A DNA stretch of 58,497 bases from Clostridia bacterium (GCA_017531925.1 JAFXKD010000020.1:1-58497), one strand, 5' to 3'; positions 17,557-25,938 are shown, counted from the stretch's first letter. Notes: generated by a model not told the origin, from the sequence alone. Numbers and translations are program-made.

Positions 17557-19030
17557 ATTTTGTCGAATACATCAGTTCATTTATGTAATCCTCAAGGATC
17601 TCGCGCTCACAGAAGTAGGTGCTTTTGCCGTTTATGAGCTGATATTTTTCGTGTCCCTTGCCTGCGAGGAGTATGATATCTCCGCGCTCGCTTTTCTCAG
17701 CTGCGTAGCGTATAGCCTCGCGCCTGTCGAGGATGCGTATGTATGAATCGGGATCGTCATACTGTCTTGCGATATCGTCGATTATCTGATCGGGGCTCTC
17801 CGTGTCGGGATTGTCCGAAGTGAGGATAGAAAAATCCGCGTATTTAGAAGCGACCTCGCCCATTTGCGCGCGGCGGATACGTGTCCTGCATCCAACGGAG
17901 CCGAAAAGACAGATAAGACGGTTTGGCTCATATTTTCTCAGAGCCTGCAAAACACTTTTAAGGCTCAGCCCGTTATGAGCGTAATCTATCACGAAGCACG
18001 CGCCGTTTGGAAGAGTAAGCGTCTCAAAGCGACCGTCTATCCTCATGGATGAGAGTGCGCTTGATATTTGCGCATCGGTCAGACCGAGCGCCTTCGTAAT
18101 GGCTATGGCGCAGAGCGCGTTGTGGACGTTGAATTCTCCCGGGACGGAGAGCGAGCAGGGAAGTGAGCCGTCGGCTTTAGTGCAGATAAAGCTCGTTCCG
18201 AGGATGCTCTCGCTTTTGCAAAGCCCAATGCCCCTTGCAGTATAATCCGCATTCTTATGGGTGGAGAAAAGTATCCTTTTCGCTCGGCAATCCGCAAGTA
18301 TCCTTTCTGTAGCGGGATCGTCCGCGTTGGCGATCACAAGGGGGCAGGGATACTCGTCGAATAGTCTTTTTTTGGAGAGAAAATAATCCTCAAGGTCGGG
18401 ATGCTCCGCCTGTCCTATATGGTCGGGGGAAAAGTTGGTGAACGCGGTGATGCTGAATTCTGTGCCGAGCGTTCTGTGTAGCTTTAGCGCCTGCGAGGAG
18501 ACCTCTATTACCGACGCGCGCATTCCCTCATCCACCATTTTTCTCAGATGATACTGCAAAATATGACTCTCTGGGGTGGTGTTTTTTGAGTCTAAGCTGT
18601 GTGCGCCGTAGCGTATTCCGTTTGAGCCGATATATCCCGTGGGAAGTCCCGCGCAGTCAAGCAGGTGCTTTATCATAAGCGCTGTGGTCGTCTTGCCCTT
18701 CGTTCCCGTGATGCCTATGACGGTAAGTGAGCGCGAGGGCTCGCCGTAAAGCGCACAGGAGAGCAGAGCCAAGGCTCTGCGGCTATCGGGGACCAAAAGC
18801 ACGTCCGCATCGCCTGGCAGTCTCTCGGGACGCCTTTCACACACGAAAACGCGGCAGCCCGCCTCATACGCCTTTGGCGCGAAAACGTGGCCGTCCGTTG
18901 CGAAGCCGCGGATACAGACGAAAACGGAGCGCTCTCTCGCTTCAAAGGAGCTGTTTGTGATATGCTCGATCTCGCAGTCGTAAAAGCTTCCGCTGTATTC
19001 AATTTTTTCAAGAAGCCTTGAGAGCAGCAT
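17555..19030 (-). CDS. MurE-type UDP-MurNAc-tripeptide ligase
   Basis: ATP-dependent Mur ligase adding the third amino acid to UDP-MurNAc-L-Ala-D-Glu. The 491 residues have the ATP loop GITGTKGKTT (106-115), TTPES substrate motif (about 151-155) and FTNFSPDHIGQAEH (about 197-210). The specificity motif is SDNPDTE (405-411), where the diaminopimelate type normally reads DNPR. The residue after DNP is Asp, so the amino acid used cannot be assigned safely. The adjacent GSVGCRTRIRRAQMGEVASKY segment also differs from the canonical form. It may be a second, MurE-like ligase rather than the main MurE. Confidence 0.85.
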   Translation of the reverse strand: MLLSRLLEKIEYSGSFYDCEIEHITNSSFEARERSVFVCIRGFATDGHVFAPKAYEAGCRVFVCERRPERLPGDADVLLVPDSRRALALLSCALYGEPSRSLTVIGITGTKGKTTTALMIKHLLDCAGLPTGYIGSNGIRYGAHSLDSKNTTPESHILQYHLRKMVDEGMRASVIEVSSQALKLHRTLGTEFSITAFTNFSPDHIGQAEHPDLEDYFLSKKRLFDEYPCPLVIANADDPATERILADCRAKRILFSTHKNADYTARGIGLCKSESILGTSFICTKADGSLPCSLSVPGEFNVHNALCAIAITKALGLTDAQISSALSSMRIDGRFETLTLPNGACFVIDYAHNGLSLKSVLQALRKYEPNRLICLFGSVGCRTRIRRAQMGEVASKYADFSILTSDNPDTESPDQIIDDIARQYDDPDSYIRILDRREAIRYAAEKSERGDIILLAGKGHEKYQLINGKSTYFCEREILEDYINELMYSTK

Positions 19031-19165
19031 ATAGCACCTCGCAATAAAATGATTTTATTAATTATAGCACATTTTTTGCATTTTTTCCATATATGCGCTA
19101 AAAAAAGTTGTTATTATTAATAATTAATTTGTAACGGTCCAAGGTTTATAACATTTTTGGAAATA

Positions 19166-19194
19166 TTGACAATTACGATGAAATATGATACAAT
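19166..19194 (+). promoter_or_regulatory. SigA-type promoter
   Basis: TTGACA (19166-19171), 17 bp, TACAAT (19189-19194). It heads a 190-base leader that contains two tiny ORFs before the lipoprotein gene at 19383. The rest of the 352-base gap after murE is AT-rich with nothing else recognised. Confidence 0.8.
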
Positions 19195-19291
19195 ATTTAT
19201 GAAGGATAATGAGGAGGTAGCGTCCGATGGGCAATTTGGTATAACAAAAGTTAAAAAATGATAATATAATAGCAAAATGTTGGAGGTACTT

Positions 19292-19369
19292 ATGATTAGA
19301 TCGAAAAAAAGCATAGTAATGTTATCTCTGTCATTTGTATTTATTCTTAAATTTTGCCTACGTTATTGA
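19292..19369 (+). CDS. 25-residue peptide resembling a lipoprotein signal peptide
   Basis: The peptide MIRSKKSIVMLSLSFVFILK continues FCLRY and stops. TTGGAGGT lies 5 bases before the ATG. It has the basic start and hydrophobic core of a signal peptide, ending near a Cys, and lies 13 bases before the next lipoprotein gene. It may be a leader peptide, a membrane micropeptide, or the broken head of a former lipoprotein gene. An even shorter MGNLV ORF with AGGAGG precedes it (near 19227). Function unknown. Confidence 0.4.
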   Translation: MIRSKKSIVMLSLSFVFILKFCLRY

Positions 19370-19382
19370 GTAAAGAGGATTT

Positions 19383-19922
19383 ATGAAGAAATTTATATTA
19401 ATTTTATTTGTGACTCTAACAATTGTTCTTTTTGCCGCGTGTGACAGTCAAGAATGGTGGTCGGGGCATAATACCGGTGAACCCGAATCATATTATGAAT
19501 ACGGATTCACCGAACGATGTATGAACGGTGATAAATATATAGAGATAACGTCATTTGGAATATCGGAATCTTATCAATCTGAAAACTCGTTGTTAACGGA
19601 TGGATGTTATGTTGTTTTGAGTATAGAAACAAATTTATCGCATGAAGAATTTGAAAGCCAAGATAATTTTTTGGAATTGCGCCTTTCTTCCAATGAGGTG
19701 TATAAATTGACATTTGCTCTTTGGAATCAAAGCAAAGGAGAGCTTGTCTTTAAAATTCAATCTGGTGATAATACAGATTACTCTCGATTTGCTGATTTAA
19801 CGGTATCCGATTCAAATGATGGAGCGTTTATTTACATCCTTTTAGATGTTTTTGATACTTATTGCACGGTTGACGATGTTCAATATTGCGGAAAAGCTAT
19901 AGTTATTGGTTTAAGTAGTTAG
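19383..19922 (+). CDS. Small lipoprotein, unknown
   Basis: A 179-residue secreted protein with a lipoprotein signal peptide (MKKFILILF... LFAAC, lipobox Cys20). The mature part is acidic, rich in Ser, Tyr and Asp, with a likely beta-sandwich pattern. No family is recognised. It uses AT-rich codons unlike the flanking murE and flavoprotein genes. Its own promoter and terminator make it a stand-alone accessory unit. Membrane anchoring is inferred from the lipobox. Confidence 0.8.
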   Translation: MKKFILILFVTLTIVLFAACDSQEWWSGHNTGEPESYYEYGFTERCMNGDKYIEITSFGISESYQSENSLLTDGCYVVLSIETNLSHEEFESQDNFLELRLSSNEVYKLTFALWNQSKGELVFKIQSGDNTDYSRFADLTVSDSNDGAFIYILLDVFDTYCTVDDVQYCGKAIVIGLSS

Positions 19923-19933
19923 ATCAATTATTT

Positions 19934-19978
19934 CCCGACGGTTAAGATATGTTTGATCTTATTCCGTCGGGGTTTTTT
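19934..19978 (+). terminator. Terminator after the lipoprotein gene
   Basis: CCCGACGG / CCGTCGGG stem with an inner AGAT/ATCT pair, followed by GTTTTTTG. Confidence 0.88.
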
Positions 19979-20062
19979 GTATATGTATAAGAAACACGAA
20001 AAATTATGCAAAATTTCTATCTGGTTACTCTTTTTATTATAATTTATTAACAAAAAAACGTA

Positions 20063-20091
20063 TTGACTTTTTTTGTACTTGAATATATAAT
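20063..20091 (+). promoter_or_regulatory. Promoter of the flavoprotein-cmk-plsC-ispH operon
   Basis: TTGACT (20063-20068), 17 bp, TATAAT (20086-20091). The predicted start near 20098 is only about 11 bases before the first ATG (20109), which argues for the ATG at 20133 as the true start of the next gene. Confidence 0.78.
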
Positions 20092-20132
20092 ATATATGAT
20101 AAAGTAAAATGGCGGATTATGGGGAAAATCAG

Positions 20133-21392
20133 ATGAGAGAATTTTTTGAAAGGGCGCAGGTTTTGGTTATCGGCGGCGGAGCAGCCGGTATGATGGCGGC
20201 AACTGTGGCTGCGAGAAGCGGCGCGGACGTCTTGCTGCTTGAAAAGAATGACAGGCTTGGCAAAAAGCTGCGTATAACCGGAAAGGGTCGCTGCAACGTC
20301 ACCAACGATTGCGACAGAAGTGAGTTTATGTCGAACGTCGCAACGAATTCAAAGTTCCTTTTTGCCGCTCTTTCGCGTTTTTCCACCGCCGACACGAAGG
20401 ATTTTTTTGAGGAGCTTGGCGTTCCCTTAAAGGTGGAGAGGGGAAAAAGAGTTTTTCCCGTGTCCGACAAAGCTGAGGATATAGTTCTTGCTATGAAGCG
20501 CGCGTGCGAGAGCGCGGGCGTTCGCATCGTCAACAAAAGAGTTGACGATCTGATAATAGAGGAAGGCAGAGCCGTCGGCGTTATTGCGGAGGGTGAAGCC
20601 TACGGAGCAAGATCCGTTATAGTCTGCACCGGCGGTGCATCATATCCGAGGACCGGCTCAACGGGCGACGGATACCGCTTTGCAAGAAAAGCGGGGCACA
20701 CGGTAACACATATAAGACCTTCGCTCGTGCCATTGGTGTCGAGCGGTAAGCTTTGCGCGCGCCTGCAGGGGCTTTCATTAAAAAATATAGGGTTTAAAAT
20801 AAAGGATAGCGAGAGCGGTAAGGCGGTCTTTGAGGATTTTGGAGAGATGATGTTCACTCATTTCGGCATAACGGGACCTGTGGTGCTTTCGGCGAGCGCG
20901 CATCTTTCGGATATTAGAAGCGGCAAGTACGTCGCAAGCATCGATATGAAGCCCGCGCTCGACCACAGCACTCTTGACGCGCGTATCCTCTCCGATTTTT
21001 CGGAGTGCATAAATAAGGATTTTATAAATTCGCTTGATGCTCTTCTTCCGCAGAAGATGATCCCGATAGTCGTGGGGCTCTCGGGTATCGACGGAAGAAA
21101 AAAGGTGAATTCCGTTACGAAGGAGGAGCGGGAGGCTCTCGTTTCTCTGATAAAGAATATTGAGATCCCAATCTCGGACTTCCGCCCGATAAATGAGGCG
21201 ATAATCACAAAGGGGGGCGTGAGCGTTTCTGAGGTGAGTCCAAAAACTATGGAATCTAAGCTCGTTTCGGGTCTGTATTTTGCGGGCGAGGTGCTGGATC
21301 TCGACGCATACACGGGCGGATTTAATTTACAGATAGCATTTTCCACAGCTACTCTTGCAGGCGAGAACGCCGCTTGGAGCAGCCTTGAGTAA
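20133..21392 (+). CDS. HI0933/BaiN-type NAD(P)/FAD-dependent oxidoreductase
   Basis: A flavoprotein of the HI0933 (YhiN/BaiN) family, about 419 residues. It shows the N-terminal dinucleotide motif VIGGGAAGMMAA, the LEKNDRLGKKLRITGKGRCN signature that defines the family, an internal CTGGASYPRTGSTGDGY segment and the C-terminal DAYTGGFNLQIAFSTATLAG flavin-contact motif. Its substrate is unclear. The start at 20133 has GGGGAA 6 bases upstream; 20109 is an alternative. It begins a conserved clostridial operon, flavoprotein-cmk-plsC-ispH/S1, and is 22 bases from cmk. Confidence 0.92.
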   Translation: MREFFERAQVLVIGGGAAGMMAATVAARSGADVLLLEKNDRLGKKLRITGKGRCNVTNDCDRSEFMSNVATNSKFLFAALSRFSTADTKDFFEELGVPLKVERGKRVFPVSDKAEDIVLAMKRACESAGVRIVNKRVDDLIIEEGRAVGVIAEGEAYGARSVIVCTGGASYPRTGSTGDGYRFARKAGHTVTHIRPSLVPLVSSGKLCARLQGLSLKNIGFKIKDSESGKAVFEDFGEMMFTHFGITGPVVLSASAHLSDIRSGKYVASIDMKPALDHSTLDARILSDFSECINKDFINSLDALLPQKMIPIVVGLSGIDGRKKVNSVTKEEREALVSLIKNIEIPISDFRPINEAIITKGGVSVSEVSPKTMESKLVSGLYFAGEVLDLDAYTGGFNLQIAFSTATLAGENAAWSSLE

Positions 21393-21414
21393 GATTGAAA
21401 AGGGGACTTTTGAA

Positions 21415-22077
21415 ATGTTGAGAATTGCAATTGACGGTCCGAGCGGATCGGGTAAAAGCACGCTTGCAAAAGCGGTCGCCCGTGAGCTTGGGATAATATA
21501 CGTTGACACGGGCGCGCTCTACCGCACCGTTGGATATTACGTTTACAGCGTAGGAGCGGATCCTCATGACGCGCATCTTGTGGAGTCCTTGCTTAAAAAC
21601 GTTGATATTGAGCTTAAATACGTTGACGGCGCGCAGAGAGTAATACTGAACGGCGAGGATCTCGGAGACAAAATAAGAATGCCCGAAATGTCCATGTACG
21701 CATCCGCGGTATCATCAATTCCCGCCGTAAGAGCATTCTTGCTTGAAATGCAGAAGAAAATGGCAAGAGAGAACAGCGTCGTTATGGACGGACGTGATAT
21801 AGGCACGGTAATAATCCCCGATGCGGATCTTAAAATATTCCTTACGGCATCCAATGAAACTCGCGCGGAAAGAAGGACCGCAGAGCTTATTTGCAAGGGT
21901 GTTAAGGTAAACTATGAGGATGTGCTTGCGGATATGATCGAGCGCGACAAAAACGACAAAAACAGGGACATCGCGCCCGCTATCCCCGCGGAGGATGCCA
22001 TCATCTTTGACAACTCGGCTATGACTGTAGAGGAAAGTCTTAAAGAAATAGTGAGGTTAGTAAATGAGCGAGCTTAA
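21415..22077 (+). CDS. cmk: Cytidylate kinase
   Basis: Phosphorylates CMP and dCMP with ATP. The 220-residue protein has the P-loop GPSGSGKST (8-16), the DTGALYR segment and the MDGRDIGTVI motif of bacterial CMP kinases. The start at 21415 follows AGGGGAC; a longer reading would overlap the flavoprotein. Its 3' end overlaps plsC by 14 bases. Confidence 0.96.
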   Translation: MLRIAIDGPSGSGKSTLAKAVARELGIIYVDTGALYRTVGYYVYSVGADPHDAHLVESLLKNVDIELKYVDGAQRVILNGEDLGDKIRMPEMSMYASAVSSIPAVRAFLLEMQKKMARENSVVMDGRDIGTVIIPDADLKIFLTASNETRAERRTAELICKGVKVNYEDVLADMIERDKNDKNRDIAPAIPAEDAIIFDNSAMTVEESLKEIVRLVNERA

Positions 22078-22750
22078 CGAAAATAAAGTAAACGGTAAAA
22101 ACGATACTCAGAGTTTTGAAAAGGAAAAAAAGACATATAAGTTTTTCTATTGGCTCCTTGCGGGCGCTGCAAGAAGGCTTTACAGGGTAAGGGTGATAAA
22201 CGCGTCTAACGAGCCTCTCGGAAGGCATTTTATCGTTGCTTGCAACCATACGGGCGCAGCTGACGGAGTTATAATCTGCGCTTCGATGCACAATCAGATC
22301 AGATTTATGAGCAAGAAGGAGCTTTTCAGCGTTCCCGTTGTTGGCGCTTTTCTAAAGGCGATCGGATGCTACCCCGTTGACAGAAAAAAGAGCGATATAA
22401 CGGCTCTTAAAACTACGATAAATCTCCTTAAGGACAATGACTGCGTTGGAATATTCCCGCAGGGCACGAGAATGCCCGGTGTTGATCCTTCAACTACCGC
22501 CGTTAAGAACGGAGTTGGACTGATCGCGGCGAGAAGCGGAGCGGACGTTCTCCCCGTTGCGATAAAATCAAAATCCGGAAAGACGAGTATGTTCAAAAAG
22601 AATTATCTCATAATCGGTGAGCTTATTAAGAGCGAGGAGCTTGACCTTGATAACAATAAGGGCAGCGAGGGACATCAGAGAGTAGCGGATAAGATCTTCG
22701 GAGAGGTCTGCAGGCTCTGGAGCGAAACGGATATTGAAAATGAAAAATAA
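22064..22750 (+). CDS. plsC: 1-acylglycerol-3-phosphate acyltransferase (PlsC family)
   Basis: Acylates lysophosphatidate to phosphatidate at the membrane. The 228 residues carry the HX4D catalytic motif NHTGAADG (H62, D67) and the FPQGTR substrate motif (about 132-137). A hydrophobic anchor lies near 27-36. Start overlaps cmk and its stop overlaps the ispH start, so the three genes are translationally coupled. Confidence 0.92.
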   Translation: MSELNENKVNGKNDTQSFEKEKKTYKFFYWLLAGAARRLYRVRVINASNEPLGRHFIVACNHTGAADGVIICASMHNQIRFMSKKELFSVPVVGAFLKAIGCYPVDRKKSDITALKTTINLLKDNDCVGIFPQGTRMPGVDPSTTAVKNGVGLIAARSGADVLPVAIKSKSGKTSMFKKNYLIIGELIKSEELDLDNNKGSEGHQRVADKIFGEVCRLWSETDIENEK

Positions 22751-24770
22751 GGTGACCGTAGCCTCCCACGCAGGCTTTTGCCCGGGCGTTATGCGGGCAA
22801 CGGATGCTGTGGAGAAGAAGCTGGAGAGCAGACGGGGCTCGGAAAGAATATATACTCTGGGCGATCTTATACACAACGACGGCTACAACGCGTACCTTGC
22901 TTCACGCGGAGTTATTTCTATCGGTATAGAGGACGTTGAAAATATCGCTCTCAGCGCGAGTGAGCACTCGCCCGTTTCGGTGTTCGTGCGTGCTCATGGA
23001 GTAACTGCGGATTCCGAGGAGCTGTTGCGCTCCTGCAAGGAAAAAAACAAATATTTTGACTATTTTGATATGACCTGTCCGTTTGTGAAAAGGATACACA
23101 AAATAGCAAGTGAAAACAGCGGCGAGGGCAAGCTATTTTGCCTGCTCGGAGCTGCGTCCCATCCCGAGGTGGTGGGTATTATGAGCCACTGCAGAGGTGA
23201 GTATGCGGTGCTTGAGAGCGCGGATGAGCTTGACAAATATCTTAAAAATTCGGATTTATCTAAAATGCACAAAAAATCACTAAATTTAGCGGTCCAAACG
23301 ACTCAAAATTTGGCGGAGTGGGAAAAAAGTAAAAAAATTGTAAAAAACTACTGTACAAATCCAAATTTTTTTGATACAATATGTAATGTTACGGAAATTC
23401 GTCAAACCGAGGCTAAAAACCTTGCCGAAAACTCCGATTTTATGGTAGTTGTAGGCGGAAAAACATGCTCGAACACGGCGAAATTATATAAGATTTGTAA
23501 GGAAGCCTGCGAGCATACCGTTTGGGTTGAAAACGCGCGCGAGCTTGACGGAATTTTTCCGACAAATAATAAAATAGGTATCGTGGCGGGAGCATCTACG
23601 CCGAAGCGCGATATCGAGGAGGTATTTTTAAAAATGAGCGAAATGACAGAAAATTTTGCAGAATTGCTCGAACAATCACTTAAAACTTTAAATACAGGAG
23701 ATACAGTTACCGGATACGTAACGCACGTTACCGATGCAGAGCTTCAGCTCGACCTCGGCGCGAAGGTTACGGGCATCATCAAAGCCGAGCAGATTACTGA
23801 TGATGCGACCGCTCGTCTTACGCAGATGTTCAACGTTGGCGATGCAGTTGAAGCCTTCGTTATCCGTGTAAGCGACGTTGAGGGCGTTGCTGAGCTTTCC
23901 AAGAAGCGCACCGACTCCGACAGAAACTGGAAGAACATCGTTGCTCTTAAGGACAGTGGAGAGGTTGTTTCCGGTAAGGTACTTAAAGCAGTTGCAGGCG
24001 GTCTCACCGTTCAGGTTGACTCCGTAAACGTATTCGTTCCCGCATCCCACAGCGGTATCGCTAAGGATGGAGACCTTTCCGTTCTCGTTGGTCAGACAGT
24101 TGATCTTAAGATCATTGAGATCAAGGAGCAGGGCAAGAGAGCTATCGGCTCTATCAGAGTAGTACTTAACGCACTCAGACGTGCAAGAACAGAGGAATTC
24201 TGGGCTAATATCGAAGAGGGCAAGCAGTACACAGGTACAGTTCGTTCTCTTACATCCTACGGCGCATTCGTTGATCTTGGCGGCGTTGACGGTATGGTTC
24301 ACGTAAGCGAGCTTTCCTGGAAGCCCGTTAAGCATCCCTCTGCAGTAGTTGCAGTTGGCGACGAGATCACAGTTTTCGTTAAGTCCTTTGATAAGGAAAC
24401 AAAGAGGATCTCTCTCGGCTACAAGACCGATGACACAAATCCCTGGTTGCTCTTCACAAACAGATACAGTGTTGGTGACGTTGTATCCGTTAAGATCGTT
24501 AATATGATGCCCTTCGGCGCATTCGCAGAGATTATGGACGGCGTTGACGGCCTCATCCACATCTCCAAGATCGCTAACAAGAGAATCGGCAAGCCTGCTG
24601 ACGTTCTTGAGCTTGGTCAGGTAGTTGATGCGAAGATCATTGAGATCGACGAAGAAAAGCAGAAGATCAGCCTTTCCATCCGCGACCTTCTCGTAGAAGA
24701 GGAGCCCGTTGAGGAAGCTACCGAAGAGGCAGCTGAAGAGGTTGCTCCCGAAGCAGTTGATGCTGAATAA
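22740..24770 (+). CDS. ispH: IspH-ribosomal protein S1 fusion
   Basis: A two-part protein of 676 residues. Residues 1-300 are 4-hydroxy-3-methylbut-2-enyl diphosphate reductase, the last MEP-pathway step, with cluster cysteines C14, C113 and C215. Residues ~315-645 are four S1 RNA-binding repeats (GDTVTGYVTHV, GEVVSGKVLKA, GKQYTGTVRSL, GDVVSVKIVNM), then an acidic tail. The fusion is known in Clostridia and replaces a separate S1. A TTG at 22734 gives a better distance to TGGAG and could be the start. The S1 half uses far more optimised codons than the AT-rich end of the IspH half (23230-23690). Confidence 0.95.
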   Translation: MKNKVTVASHAGFCPGVMRATDAVEKKLESRRGSERIYTLGDLIHNDGYNAYLASRGVISIGIEDVENIALSASEHSPVSVFVRAHGVTADSEELLRSCKEKNKYFDYFDMTCPFVKRIHKIASENSGEGKLFCLLGAASHPEVVGIMSHCRGEYAVLESADELDKYLKNSDLSKMHKKSLNLAVQTTQNLAEWEKSKKIVKNYCTNPNFFDTICNVTEIRQTEAKNLAENSDFMVVVGGKTCSNTAKLYKICKEACEHTVWVENARELDGIFPTNNKIGIVAGASTPKRDIEEVFLKMSEMTENFAELLEQSLKTLNTGDTVTGYVTHVTDAELQLDLGAKVTGIIKAEQITDDATARLTQMFNVGDAVEAFVIRVSDVEGVAELSKKRTDSDRNWKNIVALKDSGEVVSGKVLKAVAGGLTVQVDSVNVFVPASHSGIAKDGDLSVLVGQTVDLKIIEIKEQGKRAIGSIRVVLNALRRARTEEFWANIEEGKQYTGTVRSLTSYGAFVDLGGVDGMVHVSELSWKPVKHPSAVVAVGDEITVFVKSFDKETKRISLGYKTDDTNPWLLFTNRYSVGDVVSVKIVNMMPFGAFAEIMDGVDGLIHISKIANKRIGKPADVLELGQVVDAKIIEIDEEKQKISLSIRDLLVEEEPVEEATEEAAEEVAPEAVDAE

Positions 24771-24781
24771 TTAAAAATATT

Positions 24782-24813
24782 AAGGGCTTCTCGTATGGGG
24801 AGCCCTTGAGTTT
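24782..24813 (+). terminator. Terminator after ispH/S1
   Basis: AAGGGCT/AGCCCTT arms (24782-24788 and 24801-24807) with extra inner pairs, followed by GAGTTTTG. Confidence 0.75.
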
Positions 24814-24911
24814 TGATTTATGGAGAAAGTTAGATTGGTTTGAATTTAGGGGGATTTTGAAAAATCCCCCTATAACCCCAAAACTTTTTATCGCATTTTA
24901 TTACTAAATTT

Positions 24912-25040
24912 CGCGCAAATTGTTCCGCGAGCGGAACAAGACGATTTTCTTTGCATTTTAACAGGCGCCACGAGAACCCCCAAAGCTCGCGTTGCTCACT
25001 TCGGGGAACCCCCTATGCTCGAAAATCTATAATTTGCTAC
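24912..25040 (-). repeat. Core Y-module, copy C, with 39-bp insert
   Basis: Outer stem GCAAATT (24915-24921) with AATTTGC (25031-25037). Hairpin B is TGTTCCGC (24921-24928)/GCGGAACA (24931-24938). Hairpin A is shortened to GATTTTC (24943-24949)/GAAAATC (25021-25027), and its loop is enlarged by the 39-bp sequence at 24974-25012. Confidence 0.85.
24974..25012 (+). repeat. 39-bp dispersed sequence, copy 1
   Basis: It starts GAACCCCCAAAGC and ends CTTCGGGGAACCCC. It is identical over 39 bases to 31214-31252. The ends CCCCAAAG and CTTCGGGG can pair with one mismatch. Here it lies in the loop of hairpin A of the core module. Confidence 0.9.
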
Positions 25041-25340
25041 TGTAAAGAATAGCCATCTTGCTTTGCTTATGTCTATAATATGGCAAAGTAAATTTTAGAA
25101 AAGCAAAACAAGGTTTTGCTTTTCGTAGTGCGAATAAAGAAATGACCGTCGAAAATTTATTTTCGTAAGGGAATTTGTTTGTTCGTACCGATAAATTGCT
25201 TGCAATTTATCGAAAATTTACGCAAAATCAGCACAAGCCCAATCGGCAAAAAAGTTTTTTGGTTCTTTTTTTCAAAAAAGAACATTCCGCATTCACTAAC
25301 TATTCCACGATAAATCCCAATTAATATATGAGGTATAGAA

Positions 25341-25883
25341 ATGTACGAAAATATAGTTGAACGATCCAAAAATATGATAGAGGAATTTTTGTCCGTTGTG
25401 CCAATGAAGGCGAGCGAGATACTCGTTATCGGTTGCTCGTCAAGTGAGATAGTTGGCGAATCAATAGGAAAGGGAAGTAATTTTAATGCCGCAAGCGCGG
25501 TGTATGAAGGAATTGCTCCCATTCTCGCGGAAAAGGGGATATTTCTTGCGGCGCAGTGCTGTGAGCATCTTAACCGCGCGCTTGTTGTCGAAAGGGAGTG
25601 CGCCGAAAGATACGGACTTGAGACTGTTTGCGTCGTTCCCAAGGCAAAGGCGGGCGGCTCGTTTGCCACCGCGGCTTTTGAAAATTTCAAGGATCCCGTG
25701 GTTGTTGAAACAATCAAAGCTCACGCAGGTATAGATATCGGCGATACGCTGATCGGTATGCATCTGCGCGCGGTTGCCGTGCCCGTGAGACTTTCAGTAA
25801 AAAGGCTTGGTGAAGCAAACCTCGTTTTCGCACGGACCCGCCCTAAATATATCGGCGGCCCAAGGGCGTGTTACGAGGCTTGA
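25341..25883 (+). CDS. TIGR01440/UPF0340 family protein (YwlG-like)
   Basis: A 180-residue protein of the UPF0340 family. The signature LVIGCSSSEIVGESIGKGSN and the segment AAQCCEHLNRALVVERE (two adjacent Cys and a His) are clear, as is the C-terminal TRPKYIGGPRACYEA. Biochemical function is unknown; paired Cys/His residues suggest metal or thiol chemistry, which is inference. TGAGGT precedes the start. Its TGA stop lies within the -35 box of the next promoter. Confidence 0.9.
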   Translation: MYENIVERSKNMIEEFLSVVPMKASEILVIGCSSSEIVGESIGKGSNFNAASAVYEGIAPILAEKGIFLAAQCCEHLNRALVVERECAERYGLETVCVVPKAKAGGSFATAAFENFKDPVVVETIKAHAGIDIGDTLIGMHLRAVAVPVRLSVKRLGEANLVFARTRPKYIGGPRACYEA

Positions 25884-25908
25884 CAGCTTTCGAAAGCTGT
25901 GCTATAAT
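25880..25908 (+). promoter_or_regulatory. Perfect consensus promoter with palindromic spacer
   Basis: TTGACA (25880-25885), 17 bp, TATAAT (25903-25908) with TGC before the -10. The spacer contains most of a perfect 18-bp palindrome, ACAGCTTTC/GAAAGCTGT (25883-25900). The -35 box overlaps the stop codon of the upstream gene. It drives the LRR lipoprotein gene at 25939. Confidence 0.85.
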
Positions 25909-25938
25909 TAATTAAACTAATTTAAGGAGAATACGGAT

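Larger units (their letters stand above)
24829..25300 (-). repeat. Hairpin-mosaic intergenic element 2 (inverted)
   Basis: This fills the 570-base gap before the TIGR01440 gene. It is bounded by GTTAG (24829) and CTAAC (25296-25300) and is oriented opposite to element 1. On the plus strand it holds hairpin AGGGGGATTTT/AAAATCCCCCT (24848-24871), core module copy C (24915-25037) with a 39-bp insert, an 11-bp hairpin CGATAAATTGC/GCAATTTATCG (25189-25212) matching the position of a different 11-bp stem in element 1, and the end hairpin GTTCTTTTTT/AAAAAAGAAC (25262-25283). No gene was seen. Confidence 0.83.

Noticed and set aside
23688..24560. 290-codon open frame antisense to the S1 repeats
   Set aside because: Shadow frame of the strongly biased S1 half of the ispH fusion.
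25883..25900. Palindrome after the TIGR01440 gene as an intrinsic terminator
   Set aside because: No T-run follows on either strand, and it lies between perfect -35 and -10 boxes, so a promoter/operator reading fits better.
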